From NCBI GenBank assembly GCA_963787415.1, contig CAWBCO010000003.1, positions 62,001 to 126,000 on the forward strand: a DNA stretch of 64,000 nt, in the 5' to 3' direction. The translations under genes were made by a program, and so were the position numbers. How positions within the stretch are numbered: the first letter of the stretch is position 1; each line of letters opens with the position of its first letter. This DNA comes from CAVUWL01 sp963787415. Lineage in GTDB: Bacteria; Actinomycetota; Thermoleophilia; Solirubrobacterales; 70-9. Below are positions 26,465-33,815 of this stretch, piece by piece. The notes beneath the pieces are model-generated. The model was not told the origin of the DNA. It was given only the letters and a program-made list of their open reading frames with translations, and made no database searches.

Positions 26465-27730
26465 TCATCTAAGTCCGAGACCTCGGGCGCGCTCGATCGC
26501 GTGCGCCAGAACCTCCTCGCTACCGTCTATCTCACCGCCACGCATTAACACCCGACCGGCGACCACGGTCGTGTCGACGACCGAGCCGGCGGCGGCATAG
26601 ACAAGGTCATCGACAAACTCGCCGAGGCTTAGCTCGGGAGACTTACGGCGCAGCAGCAGCAGATCCGCGGGCATGCCAACCTCGAGTTTGGCGCCACCGC
26701 CGAGCAGCGGGGCGCGGCGTCCGGTCGCAACCTCCCATGCCTCTGCGGCACCGACTGCGCTTGGATCCAGCGCCGCGTGCTTTTGGATCAGGGCGAAGGA
26801 CTTCAGATCTGCGAACAGATCGAGTGAATCGTTGGAGCCCGCACCGTCGCTGCCGAGGCCCACCGGCACCCCCGCCTCGCGGGCCTGCGGGTAGGGGAAT
26901 ATGCCGCCAACCGCAAGCTTTTGGTTCGCCACCGGATTGGTCACCAGGGTCGCACCGCGAGCGGCGATCAGCTCCAGCTCCTCGCGCTCAAGAAAGACTC
27001 CGTGGGCGAGCACCGTGCGCTCGCCGAGCAGACCGAGTCGGTCCAGATAGGTGGCGGGACGCTGGCCGTGCAGCGCCAGACAGTCGTTTACCTCCTGCTC
27101 GGTCTCTGCGAGGTGAATCTGGATCGGTAGCGAACGCTCGCCCGCCAACTCCGCGCACCAGCGAAGGAGTTCCTCGCTGACCGCATAGATCGAATGGGGT
27201 GAGAGCACCCGCCCTACCTGGGGGACCGTCGCCTCAAGATCGGTGAGGTCGCGGAGCACCCTCTCGCGGGTTCCGGAGGCGTCGCCACCGAGGTCAAGAA
27301 GCGGGCCTCCGATCATCGCTCGGAGGCCGGCGTCGCGGACCGCACGGGCGGTTGCAAGCGGATGCCAGTACATGTCCCAAAAGCGGGTGGTCCCGGTGCG
27401 GATCATCTCCAGGCAGGCAAGCCGCGCCCCCCAATAGACGTCCTCGGCCTCAAGGCGCGCCTCCACCGGCCAGACCCTCTCCTGCAGCCAGCGCATCAAC
27501 GGCAGATCTCCACCCCTGCCGCGAAAAAGCGTCATCGCGGCGTGGGTGTGGCCGTTTAGGAGGGGTGAGACGAGGGCGGCCCCATCGGCATCGATGCGCT
27601 GATCGCCTTGCCTTGCCTCGACCCCAGGACCGAGCTCGGTGATCAGGCCTTCCTCACAGCGCAGCCCGATCCGCTCGCCGGCATAAAGCGCGCCGGAGAT
27701 CGTTAATGGATGGGTCGGTTCCTCAATCAC
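26465..27730 (-). CDS. Amidohydrolase, MTA/SAH deaminase-like
   Basis: The 421-residue protein is a TIM-barrel amidohydrolase. The metal motif NGHTHAAMTLFRG lies near residue 60. HLAETEQEVND, VLAHGVFLE and GLGSDGAGSNDSLDLF supply further His and Asp ligands in the order typical of the 5-methylthioadenosine/S-adenosylhomocysteine deaminases (MtaD/TrzN group). The reaction would turn methylthioadenosine into methylthioinosine. The upstream gene encodes a phosphorylase of the MTA/MTI family, and the two overlap by four bases, which supports a joint salvage pathway. Confidence 0.87.
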   Translation of the reverse strand: MIEEPTHPLTISGALYAGERIGLRCEEGLITELGPGVEARQGDQRIDADGAALVSPLLNGHTHAAMTLFRGRGGDLPLMRWLQERVWPVEARLEAEDVYWGARLACLEMIRTGTTRFWDMYWHPLATARAVRDAGLRAMIGGPLLDLGGDASGTRERVLRDLTDLEATVPQVGRVLSPHSIYAVSEELLRWCAELAGERSLPIQIHLAETEQEVNDCLALHGQRPATYLDRLGLLGERTVLAHGVFLEREELELIAARGATLVTNPVANQKLAVGGIFPYPQAREAGVPVGLGSDGAGSNDSLDLFADLKSFALIQKHAALDPSAVGAAEAWEVATGRRAPLLGGGAKLEVGMPADLLLLRRKSPELSLGEFVDDLVYAAAGSVVDTTVVAGRVLMRGGEIDGSEEVLAHAIERARGLGLR

Positions 27731-28404
27731 CGACCGACCGCACCCAGCCTTGGCAGCACCTTGTTCAGAGCCGCTTGGAGGTGCTTGGCGTTGGCGTCGC
27801 GGTCAGCCTGCATCTGCTCGAGGCTGAGGGGATGCCTGCCGATCCCGTTGGCGAGATTGTCAACGACGCAGATCGCAGCGTAGGCAAGTCCGAGCTCTGC
27901 GGCGATGATGCATTCAGCTGCGATCGTCATTCCGACAACATCGGCATGGTTTGCGATCAGACCGATCTCAGCCGGGGTCTCAAACCTAGGTCCCACCGTC
28001 TGCCAGTAGACCCCGCCGTCTCGCAGCGGGGGCTCCTGCGTCCCCCAGGCTGAGATCACCTCGGCTCGCCAGCTGCGGTCAAAGCCGGGGGTGAGGTGGG
28101 CACGGGTGTCGTCAAAGCTTGAGAGGCCGAGGTGCAGCGCGATGAAATCGTCAAGGCAGAGGAAGCTGCCCACGCAAAGGTCGGTTCTCAGTGAACCGAC
28201 CGAGCCGATCGCGAGCACCCGATCACAACCGTGCGTGCAAAGGCCTCTGAGGTTGGCGGCATGATCGATGCGGTGTGGCAGTTGGTATTGATTTGCTCCG
28301 TGGCGCTGGAGGACCGCCGCACCGTGCTCTGCAGCCGCGTCAAGTAATCCAGCTCCGGCCGGGATCAGTGCGTTGCTGCCGAGCACCACGGCCAAGCGTC
28401 CCAT
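27727..28404 (-). CDS. MTA/purine nucleoside phosphorylase-family enzyme (likely MTI phosphorylase)
   Basis: From ATG 28404 the protein (225 aa) shows the phosphorylase fold. VLAIGSVGSLRTDLCVGSFL is the G-S-V-G phosphate region. GVYWQTVGPRFETPAEIGLIA and ADVVGMTIAAECIIAAELGL carry the base and ribose contacts (VGPRFET.AE, VGMT...E). It is shorter than typical MTA phosphorylases (about 260-290 aa), like the bacterial methylthioinosine phosphorylases. Its partner deaminase lies downstream with an ATGA overlap. An in-frame ATG three codons upstream (28413) is an alternative start. Confidence 0.87.
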   Translation of the reverse strand: MGRLAVVLGSNALIPAGAGLLDAAAEHGAAVLQRHGANQYQLPHRIDHAANLRGLCTHGCDRVLAIGSVGSLRTDLCVGSFLCLDDFIALHLGLSSFDDTRAHLTPGFDRSWRAEVISAWGTQEPPLRDGGVYWQTVGPRFETPAEIGLIANHADVVGMTIAAECIIAAELGLAYAAICVVDNLANGIGRHPLSLEQMQADRDANAKHLQAALNKVLPRLGAVGR

Positions 28405-28630
28405 CACCCTCATCCTAGGGGGCGACCGTCGCAGGAGTTCTCAGCCTCATTTAACCGATGGTGTCTGCGAGGCTGAGAGAGCCCTGCTTTTGGCGCGGTC
28501 GGGCCAGATCGATCGCACACTCACAGACCAATGGGCGGGTTGCAATGGGCGGGTTGTATTGGCACGGCGGTCGCGGGGTCCGACCAAGAAGCGAAGAGAA
28601 TGCCCCGAGCTGCCGATCGGTCCTGATTAA

Positions 28631-29389
28631 TTAAGAGACCAGGGGGGCGGTGGGCGGACTTGCCGTTGCATGCGGTTGAGCATTGCCGGGTGGCTGCATG
28701 ATCTCGGCTGCCTCCTCCGCGGTGAGGTCTGGAAAGAGGATTCCAATCACTGCAATTGCCAGCCCGCCACCGATCAGCTCGAAGATAACGAAGGACGGCA
28801 CCGAGGCCGGGGCGATTCCGGCGAAAGTGTTGGAGAACATTCGCCCGATGCAGATCGCGGGATTGGCGAAGCTGGTCGAGCTGGTGAAAAAGTAGGCAGC
28901 GCCGATGTAGGCTCCGACCGCAGCCGGCGCCAGGGCGCCGCGCCGCGTCCGCGCCAGGGAGAAGATGACCAGGAGCAGGCCGAGGGTCGCGATTACCTCT
29001 GAGAAGGAGTGCGCGGGCGAGGCCCGATGCTTGGTTGAGATGCTTATTGCGGAGAGCGCGAACATCGCATTGGCGGCGATCGCCCCCGTAACGCAGCCCC
29101 CGATCTGGGCCGGAATGTAGGCGAGCGCGTGGCGCCAGCTGAGGCCTCCGAACCGTGCATCGACAAGCGATACGACTGGATTGAAGTGGGCGCCCGAGAC
29201 CGGAGCGAAGATGAGGATCAACGTGGACAGACCGGCTGCTGTGGCAGCTGCGTTCTCAAACAGCTGAAGCCCGACCTGCCCGGGCGATAGTTGTGCGGCG
29301 GCGATGCCGGAGCCGATCACGGTGGCGGCCAGGAATGCAGAGCCAAGGAACTCAGCGAAAAGGCGTCGCGGGAGAGGGGCGGCGGGCAT
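28631..29389 (-). CDS. Aquaporin/MIP-family channel of an arsenic locus
   Basis: The protein has 252 residues and six membrane helices. The two channel motifs are HFNPVVSLVD (NPV in place of NPA, about residues 73-82) and SFANPAICIGRMF (NPA, about 175). Arg follows the second motif, as in the MIP selectivity filter. It is divergent from arsR across a 54-base gap holding a promoter and operator. MIP channels next to arsR and arsC (AqpS type) let arsenite leave the cell after arsenate reduction. That role is inferred from context; glycerol or water transport is the alternative. Confidence 0.88.
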   Translation of the reverse strand: MPAAPLPRRLFAEFLGSAFLAATVIGSGIAAAQLSPGQVGLQLFENAAATAAGLSTLILIFAPVSGAHFNPVVSLVDARFGGLSWRHALAYIPAQIGGCVTGAIAANAMFALSAISISTKHRASPAHSFSEVIATLGLLLVIFSLARTRRGALAPAAVGAYIGAAYFFTSSTSFANPAICIGRMFSNTFAGIAPASVPSFVIFELIGGGLAIAVIGILFPDLTAEEAAEIMQPPGNAQPHATASPPTAPLVS

Positions 29390-29406
29390 AGGAGTCGATG
29401 CTATGC

Positions 29407-29436
29407 ATTGACAAACATGATTTCAATAGATATATG
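29407..29436 (+). promoter_or_regulatory. arsR promoter with overlapping ArsR-type operator
   Basis: TTGACA (29408-29413) and TATATG (29431-29436) are spaced by exactly 17 bases, a near-consensus sigma-70 promoter. Transcription would begin at or within a few bases of the arsR ATG (29444), so the mRNA is probably leaderless; no Shine-Dalgarno sequence is present. ATTGA (29407-29411) and TCAAT (29423-29427) form an inverted repeat over the -35 and spacer, a plausible ArsR operator that could also control the divergent aquaporin gene. Confidence 0.6.
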
Positions 29437-29443
29437 TAAATAG

Positions 29444-29797
29444 ATGCCTGTCGATTTGGAACTAGCGCCGAAGACCAAGCGCCCCGCGGGGGAGCCCTGC
29501 TGTGAGCCGATCGCCTACCCAGACGTCGATCGAGTGACGGCCGAGCAGATGGCCGCAATCGCCAAGGCATTGGGTGACCCGGTTCGACTGCAGCTGGTCG
29601 ATGTGCTCCAAAAGCATGCGGGCAAAGTCTGCGTCTGTGAGCTGGTGCCGCTTTTCTCCCTCTCCCAACCGACGGTCTCCCACCACCTCAAGGTGCTTCG
29701 TGACGCTGGGATTGTCGGTTCTGAGCGCAAAGGACTCTGGGCCTACTACTACGTTATTCCCGAGGCCCTAAAGGAGTTCACCTCTTGGCTCAGCTAG
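29444..29797 (+). CDS. arsR: ArsR-family arsenite-responsive repressor
   Basis: The 117-residue winged-helix protein has the metal-binding helix motif GKVCVCELVPLFSLSQPTVS, equivalent to the ELCVCDL site, and the recognition helix SQPTVSHHLKVLRDAG. A second Cys pair (EPCCEP, about residues 19-24) lies in the N-terminal arm and may supply another As(III) ligand. It would leave the operator when arsenite binds and so induce the locus. Its 3' end overlaps a small Cys-rich gene whose Shine-Dalgarno AAGGAG lies inside arsR. Confidence 0.93.
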   Translation: MPVDLELAPKTKRPAGEPCCEPIAYPDVDRVTAEQMAAIAKALGDPVRLQLVDVLQKHAGKVCVCELVPLFSLSQPTVSHHLKVLRDAGIVGSERKGLWAYYYVIPEALKEFTSWLS

Positions 29798-29940
29798 GCG
29801 ACCCGGCGACCGCCCCATCATCGTGCGGCGTGTCTGAGCAACAAGCCGAGTGCTGCGAATCCTCCGCCAAGTCTGAGTTCTGCAACCCCGAGTCATCGAG
29901 CTGTGGGTGCTCGGCTGACAAAGACCGCGGGCGTTCCTAG
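29785..29940 (+). CDS. Small Cys-rich protein between arsR and arsC, 51 aa
   Basis: This frame starts at TTG 29785, eight bases after a strong AAGGAG (29771-29776). It overlaps the arsR end by 13 bases and stops two bases before the arsC ATG. The product is hydrophilic and has six Cys, all in residues 14-42: SSCGV, AECCES, EFCNP and SSCGCSAD. No known family was recognised. The tight packing and the lack of a separate Shine-Dalgarno for arsC suggest it is translated and coupled. An arsenite-binding (metallothionein-like) or chaperone role is inferred from Cys content and place. It could be a chance frame, but the start signal argues against this. Confidence 0.6.
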   Translation: MAQLGDPATAPSSCGVSEQQAECCESSAKSEFCNPESSSCGCSADKDRGRS

Positions 29941-29942
29941 CG

Positions 29943-30338
29943 ATGGCCAACGTACTGTTTGTCTGCCTCCACAACGCCGGGCGTTCGCAGATCAGCCAGG
30001 CGCTGTTTGAACGAGCCGCCAACGGTGATCACGTCGCCCGCTCGGCCGGAACGTCGCCTGCCGATCATCTGCATCCCGAGGTTATCGCGGTCATGAAGGA
30101 GCTCGACATCGATTTAAGTGATCGCCGACCGAGGCTGCTTACTCCCAAGGACGCCGAATGGGCCGACGTGGTCGTGACCATGGGATGTGGCGACGAATGC
30201 CCGTTCATAGCTGGTAAGCGCTACCTCGACTGGGACTTGCTCGATCCCAAAAACCAGGCAGTTGAGGTGGTGCGGGTGACGCGGGATGAGATCGCTCGCC
30301 GGGTGGGCGAGCTGGCTCGAGAACATGACCGCCAGTAG
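29943..30338 (+). CDS. arsC: Arsenate reductase, LMW-phosphatase-like (ArsC)
   Basis: The protein starts with VLFVCLHNAGRSQISQAL, the C-X5-R loop that binds arsenate. A further Cys pair lies in TMGCGDECPF (about residues 80-88), followed by KRYLDWDLLDP. This pattern resembles the actinobacterial ArsC1/ArsC2 enzymes that pass through a mycothiol adduct, and also the thioredoxin-coupled type; the two cannot be told apart here. It reduces arsenate to arsenite in the cytosol. ATG 29943 follows the stop of the Cys-rich gene by two bases, so the set is one operon. Confidence 0.92.
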   Translation: MANVLFVCLHNAGRSQISQALFERAANGDHVARSAGTSPADHLHPEVIAVMKELDIDLSDRRPRLLTPKDAEWADVVVTMGCGDECPFIAGKRYLDWDLLDPKNQAVEVVRVTRDEIARRVGELAREHDRQ

Positions 30339-30373
30339 GGGGAACTTCTCCCGTCGCCTAATTTGTTTTTGAC
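30339..30373 (+). terminator. Weak terminator-like hairpin after arsC
   Basis: Just after the arsC stop, GGGGGA and TCTCCC can pair (one G-T pair) around a 3-base loop, followed about 12 bases later by a T-rich stretch (TTTGTTTTTG). The distance is long for a classic intrinsic terminator, so this is a weak call. Confidence 0.3.
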
Positions 30374-30567
30374 TTTCGCGCAGGTGAGGAGCCTGGCGAC
30401 TAAACGGTCGGTCCCGTTCTGATCGGTAGGGGAACGCTCCCGAGTGTGTTCGAGCGTGAAGGCGAGGTTGCTGGGGACTGGGCTCACCGACCTAAGCGCT
30501 GCCCGGTGAAACCGAAAAGCGGCGGAATCTGCGATGGCGCGGCTCATGCTTCCCCTATCGTGGCGCC

Positions 30568-31101
30568 ATGGCTGAGCGCCCGTCGGGTCGGCAAGAGAGT
30601 GAGGAAGCGCGGCTGGATCGCAACCTCGGAGAGCTGCTTCAGGAGCTGCGGGTAGCCCTGCCCGGCGTCCAGGTTCTCTTCGCCTTCTTGCTGGCGGTCC
30701 CCTTTCAGCAGCACTTTTCCGAGATCACCCCGTTTGAGAAGAAGGTCTACTTCGCGACCCTGCTCTGCACGGCGATCTCTGCAGCGCTTTTGATCTCTCC
30801 AAGTGCATATCACCGACTCACCTTTCGCCTGCAGCAAAAGGAACATTTGATCTACCTGGCCAATCGGTTTGCGATCACCGGGCTCGGCTTCCTGGCGCTG
30901 GCGATGAGCGGGGCGATCCTTTTAATCACCAACGTTCTTTTTGGAACAGTCGCCGCGGCGATCACCGCGACCGCCGCAATCTCGATGTTTGCGATCCTCT
31001 GGTACCTGTTGCCGCTGCGGCGAAGAGTCAGGGTGCGCTCGCTCCAAGCGTCAACTGCCGCTCCGCCCGCAGCCCCTCCAGCTGAGCCTCCAACTCGGTG
31101 A
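30568..31101 (+). CDS. DUF6328 membrane protein
   Basis: The 177-residue protein has a charged start with NLGELLQELRVALPGVQVLF, the signature of DUF6328. Four membrane helices follow (about residues 37-55, 68-86, 107-125 and 132-152), then a Pro/Ala-rich tail. Function is unknown. ATG 30568 has no strong Shine-Dalgarno sequence. The last 74 bases overlap the convergent HD-domain gene, which is unusual; the low-complexity tail may be shorter in reality. Confidence 0.8.
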   Translation: MAERPSGRQESEEARLDRNLGELLQELRVALPGVQVLFAFLLAVPFQQHFSEITPFEKKVYFATLLCTAISAALLISPSAYHRLTFRLQQKEHLIYLANRFAITGLGFLALAMSGAILLITNVLFGTVAAAITATAAISMFAILWYLLPLRRRVRVRSLQASTAAPPAAPPAEPPTR

Positions 31102-31642
31102 GGAAGCCGAGCTCCGGCGTCGCGCGCTGGAGCAGGAGAAGGTCGGCATCCCAGACCGCAACCTTGACGTCGAGCGGCGCCTTGAGCTGTTCTCCCACGG
31201 CCTCGCCCTCACTCGCATAGACGCGGCGCAGGGCCCTGATGTTGGCCAACTTGTCGGCGCCATAGATCGCCAGCGCCTGCGGCCCTGCTGCAGCGACCTG
31301 ATCGCGGTGGGCGTCCTTGCGACGCTCGTAGGGTTGAATTTTTTCCTCGTCGGTCAGCGCCGCGACCAGATCGCCTACCTGCTCGCCGAAGTCGGCGCGG
31401 ATCTCCTCAACCCCGGTCTCGCTCTCCTCGACAACGTCGTGGAGAAGCGCCGAGGCAAGCACCACCTCGCCGTAGCCGTGCTCCTCAAGCAGCTCGGCGA
31501 CCGCAAGGGGATGATCGAGGTAGGGCATCCCGCCGCTGCCGTTGCGAATTTGGCCGGCGTGAGCATCGTTTGCCAGTGCCAGCGCCTCGCGGACTAGCTC
31601 CGAGCGCTCCGCAGCGGCATCGATCCGAGCAGACGAGGACAT
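31028..31642 (-). CDS. HD-domain hydrolase (RelA/SpoT HD-like)
   Basis: The 204-residue protein carries an HD phosphohydrolase domain: AHAGQIRNGSGGMPYLDHPLAVA, then ALLHDVVEESETGVEEI, and later ADKLANIRAL. H...HD...D metal ligands are present in the order seen in SpoT/Mesh1-type (p)ppGpp hydrolases. It lacks synthetase and TGS domains, so it could be a small alarmone hydrolase; other nucleotide substrates are possible. A TTG codon directly precedes ATG 31642. It converges with and overlaps the DUF6328 gene. Confidence 0.85.
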   Translation of the reverse strand: MSSSARIDAAAERSELVREALALANDAHAGQIRNGSGGMPYLDHPLAVAELLEEHGYGEVVLASALLHDVVEESETGVEEIRADFGEQVGDLVAALTDEEKIQPYERRKDAHRDQVAAAGPQALAIYGADKLANIRALRRVYASEGEAVGEQLKAPLDVKVAVWDADLLLLQRATPELGFLTELEAQLEGLRAERQLTLGASAP

Positions 31643-31666
31643 CAAGGGCAGCGTAGCGGGCGCCGC

Positions 31667-32545
31667 TCAGCCCAGTGCTGGACTCGGCGTTGCCAGCGCC
31701 AGCTCATACTCGGCGCGCTCACGGCCGAGCTCAAGTGAGCCCCCGACCCCACCGAGCTGCATCCATCGCTCTGCGGCCTCGCGGCCAAGGCCATCAAGGA
31801 AAACATCTGAGTGCAGCGGATCGTGGTGGAAGAGGACGGTGCGTTTAGCATCGGCGCGGCGTGAGAATGAGAGCGCGTCGGAGAGGGAGGAGTGCCCCCA
31901 ACCAAGATGTTCTGGGTACTCGGTGTCGGCGTACTGGCCGTCGTGGATCAGCATTGAGGTATCCCGCGCCAGCGCCAATCCAGAGATCCAATCCTCCTCG
32001 AGCTGATCAAGGTCGGCACCCAGGGCCGGCTCATGATCGGGGATGTAGGCCAGTGAGCAATCGCCGTCATCGATTCGGTAGCCGAGAGTGGGGCCGCGGT
32101 GGGCGACAGAGGCAGCGCGAATCCTGGCGGATCCGATTTCCCACTCAGTCTCGGGGCAGTGCCGGAAGGAGACGTCGCAGGGAAGTTCGCGGACCTCAAC
32201 CGGAGAGAGAGGGGCGGAGATATAGCGCGCGATGCGGTCACGCAGCGAGGCCTCCGGGGAAGCCGGCCCCCAGATTACGATCTCGGTTTGCGGGCAAAAG
32301 GCGGGGGCGAAGAAGACCAAGCCCTGAATGTGGTCGAGGTGCAGGTGGGTGAGAAGGATGTTGAGGCGGGCGGGATTCGCGGCCAGGGCCAGCCCGAGGC
32401 TGCGAATCCCGGTGCCCGCATCAAGCGCCAACAGCGAGCCATCGGAGAGCGTCACGCCGACGCAGGAAGTGTTGCCGCCATAGCGGATCGTCTCGGGGCC
32501 GGGAGAGGGGATTGACCCGCGAGTCCCCCACAGCTTTACCTGCAT
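31667..32545 (-). CDS. Metallo-beta-lactamase-fold hydrolase
   Basis: From ATG 32545 the protein begins with VKLWGTRGSIPSPGPETIRY, a start typical of MBL-fold phosphodiesterase/RNase-Z-like proteins found with PAS or response-regulator genes. The metal motif is LLTHLHLDHIQGLVFF (HXHXDH, about residues 75-80). YIPDHEP, LIHDGQYADTEYP and LFHHDPLHSD supply further ligands. The natural substrate is unknown. The upstream PAS-domain gene ends at 32547, within a base or two of this start, so they are coupled. Confidence 0.87.
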   Translation of the reverse strand: MQVKLWGTRGSIPSPGPETIRYGGNTSCVGVTLSDGSLLALDAGTGIRSLGLALAANPARLNILLTHLHLDHIQGLVFFAPAFCPQTEIVIWGPASPEASLRDRIARYISAPLSPVEVRELPCDVSFRHCPETEWEIGSARIRAASVAHRGPTLGYRIDDGDCSLAYIPDHEPALGADLDQLEEDWISGLALARDTSMLIHDGQYADTEYPEHLGWGHSSLSDALSFSRRADAKRTVLFHHDPLHSDVFLDGLGREAAERWMQLGGVGGSLELGRERAEYELALATPSPALG

Positions 32546-32546
32546 C

Positions 32547-32951
32547 TCAATGCCCGGTCCCGTTTGAGGAGACTGGCCAAAAGACAGCAATCGCACCCCG
32601 CGAACCATGGGGCGTGAGGATCGGAAAGGCCGAGGCCTCGACCGAGTGGCGGGCGCCGTCAGCCGAGCTGATCTCGAAATTCGCATGGGCGGGGCGACCA
32701 TTTCGAACCGCGACGACCAGCGGCAGATCGTCGTATGGGATCGGTTCGCCACTCTGATCGAAGGGACCGAAAAGTGAGCCCCACTCCTTTGGTCCGACCG
32801 TTCCCAGGTCTTCAAAGCGCTTGCCGAGCAGCATTCCCGCTGCCTCGTTGTAGAAGACCAAGACGCCTCCCTCATCGACTAGGAAGGCCGGTGTAGAGAG
32901 CGCCGACATCAGGTTGCGAGCAAGAATCAGCTCGAGTGGCCTCTGTGACAC
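32547..32951 (-). CDS. Single PAS-domain protein
   Basis: Starting at GTG 32951 (an ATG at 32909 is an alternative), about 134 residues form one PAS domain. ALSTPAFLVDEGGVLVFYNE carries the first strands, and AAGMLLGKRFEDLG the helices. The late strands ARHSVEASAFPIL and GAIAVFWPV close the fold. No kinase, cyclase or DNA-binding domain is attached, so it may sense a ligand and pass the signal to the MBL-fold protein encoded immediately downstream (inference). Confidence 0.75.
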   Translation of the reverse strand: MSQRPLELILARNLMSALSTPAFLVDEGGVLVFYNEAAGMLLGKRFEDLGTVGPKEWGSLFGPFDQSGEPIPYDDLPLVVAVRNGRPAHANFEISSADGARHSVEASAFPILTPHGSRGAIAVFWPVSSNGTGH

Positions 32952-33253
32952 AGGAGAGACTCTAGTTGGTTGCTTGGCGTTCAAGAGAATGTGATATTGG
33001 CGCTGATCGGGCTCATGTTGCTCCGGTCTCAACCGGCGAGATTCCGGGTGCCAAGCGGCTTTGCGGGGCCCGGCCCGAGGTCCCTGATCGCAACGTTAGC
33101 TCCAGATCACCCGACGATCCAGGAGTCGGGGCGATATGTGAGCATTATCACATTCAGAATGCGACGCAGCTCACCCCCAACAACCCACTTCGTCACCTTT
33201 ACCCTGCTGGCTGAGGAATAGATTCCAACCAAGTCCACGAGGCAGGAGGATCG
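32952..33253. other. Intergenic stretch between PAS gene and hypothetical gene
   Basis: About 300 bases between divergent genes, with no convincing gene. It contains a perfect CRP-type site at 33136-33153 (listed separately), an additional TGTGA half-site near 32990, and the strong GGAGG Shine-Dalgarno of the gene at 33254. Confidence 0.5.
33136..33153. promoter_or_regulatory. Perfect CRP-type binding site
   Basis: ATGTGA (33136-33141), six bases, then TCACAT (33148-33153): this matches the CRP consensus TGTGA-N6-TCACA exactly and extends it by one base pair on each side. It lies about 100 bases upstream of the gene at 33254 and 185 bases from the divergent PAS gene start. A CRP/FNR-family regulator is expected to bind; which gene it controls is unknown. 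Confidence 0.6.
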
Positions 33254-33640
33254 ATGCCCGATATCCCCGATCACGTTGTGAAGGTCCTTGCCGAGCTGGA
33301 GCCAGATGTGCAGGGACGACTCCGCGACCTATTCGAGCAAGGCGCCAATATGACGTTCACCGAGCTCAGCTTGGAAATGCGCGACTGGTCGGGGCGTGAA
33401 GCCAAGGTGGCCGAGATACCGGGTGCCGATGAGCACCGCTGGCAGGCTACGTCGGTGCTTGGCGCGCTGGAGTTCGACCCGGCCGATTACGCAAGCGAAG
33501 ATCACGCCTTCGGCCTCTCCTGCGCAGACACTCCATTGGGGCTGATCAGTACCGGCGAGCCGATCCGGCGAGCCGATGACGGGTCTATTTCATGGGTGAG
33601 TAACGGCGGTGAGAAAACTCTCGACGTGCGACTGGTCTAA
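33254..33640 (+). CDS. Conserved-looking hypothetical protein, 128 aa
   Basis: ATG 33254 follows GGCAGGAGG at ideal spacing, so the start is firm. The protein is acidic (many D and E), with no signal peptide or membrane helix and two Trp-containing segments (MRDWSGREAKVAEIP and HRWQATSVLGALEFD). No family is recognised. A CRP-type site lies about 100 bases upstream, so expression may follow carbon or cAMP signals (inference). It is followed by about 175 bases without a gene. Confidence 0.65.
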   Translation: MPDIPDHVVKVLAELEPDVQGRLRDLFEQGANMTFTELSLEMRDWSGREAKVAEIPGADEHRWQATSVLGALEFDPADYASEDHAFGLSCADTPLGLISTGEPIRRADDGSISWVSNGGEKTLDVRLV

Positions 33641-33815
33641 GCAGCAGGCTCGATCGGAGTGCCCAACCTCCATCGCGTCGCAGATGACGATAGGGCGCAG
33701 CTCACCAGTCGACTCACGGGATCGTGGAGCAAGGCTGATCCAAACGCAAGGCTTCTGCCCGTCACCCCCGCCTCGAGACCCCGCTTGAGGGCGCGGTCGA
33801 GTAGAAATCTAGGCC

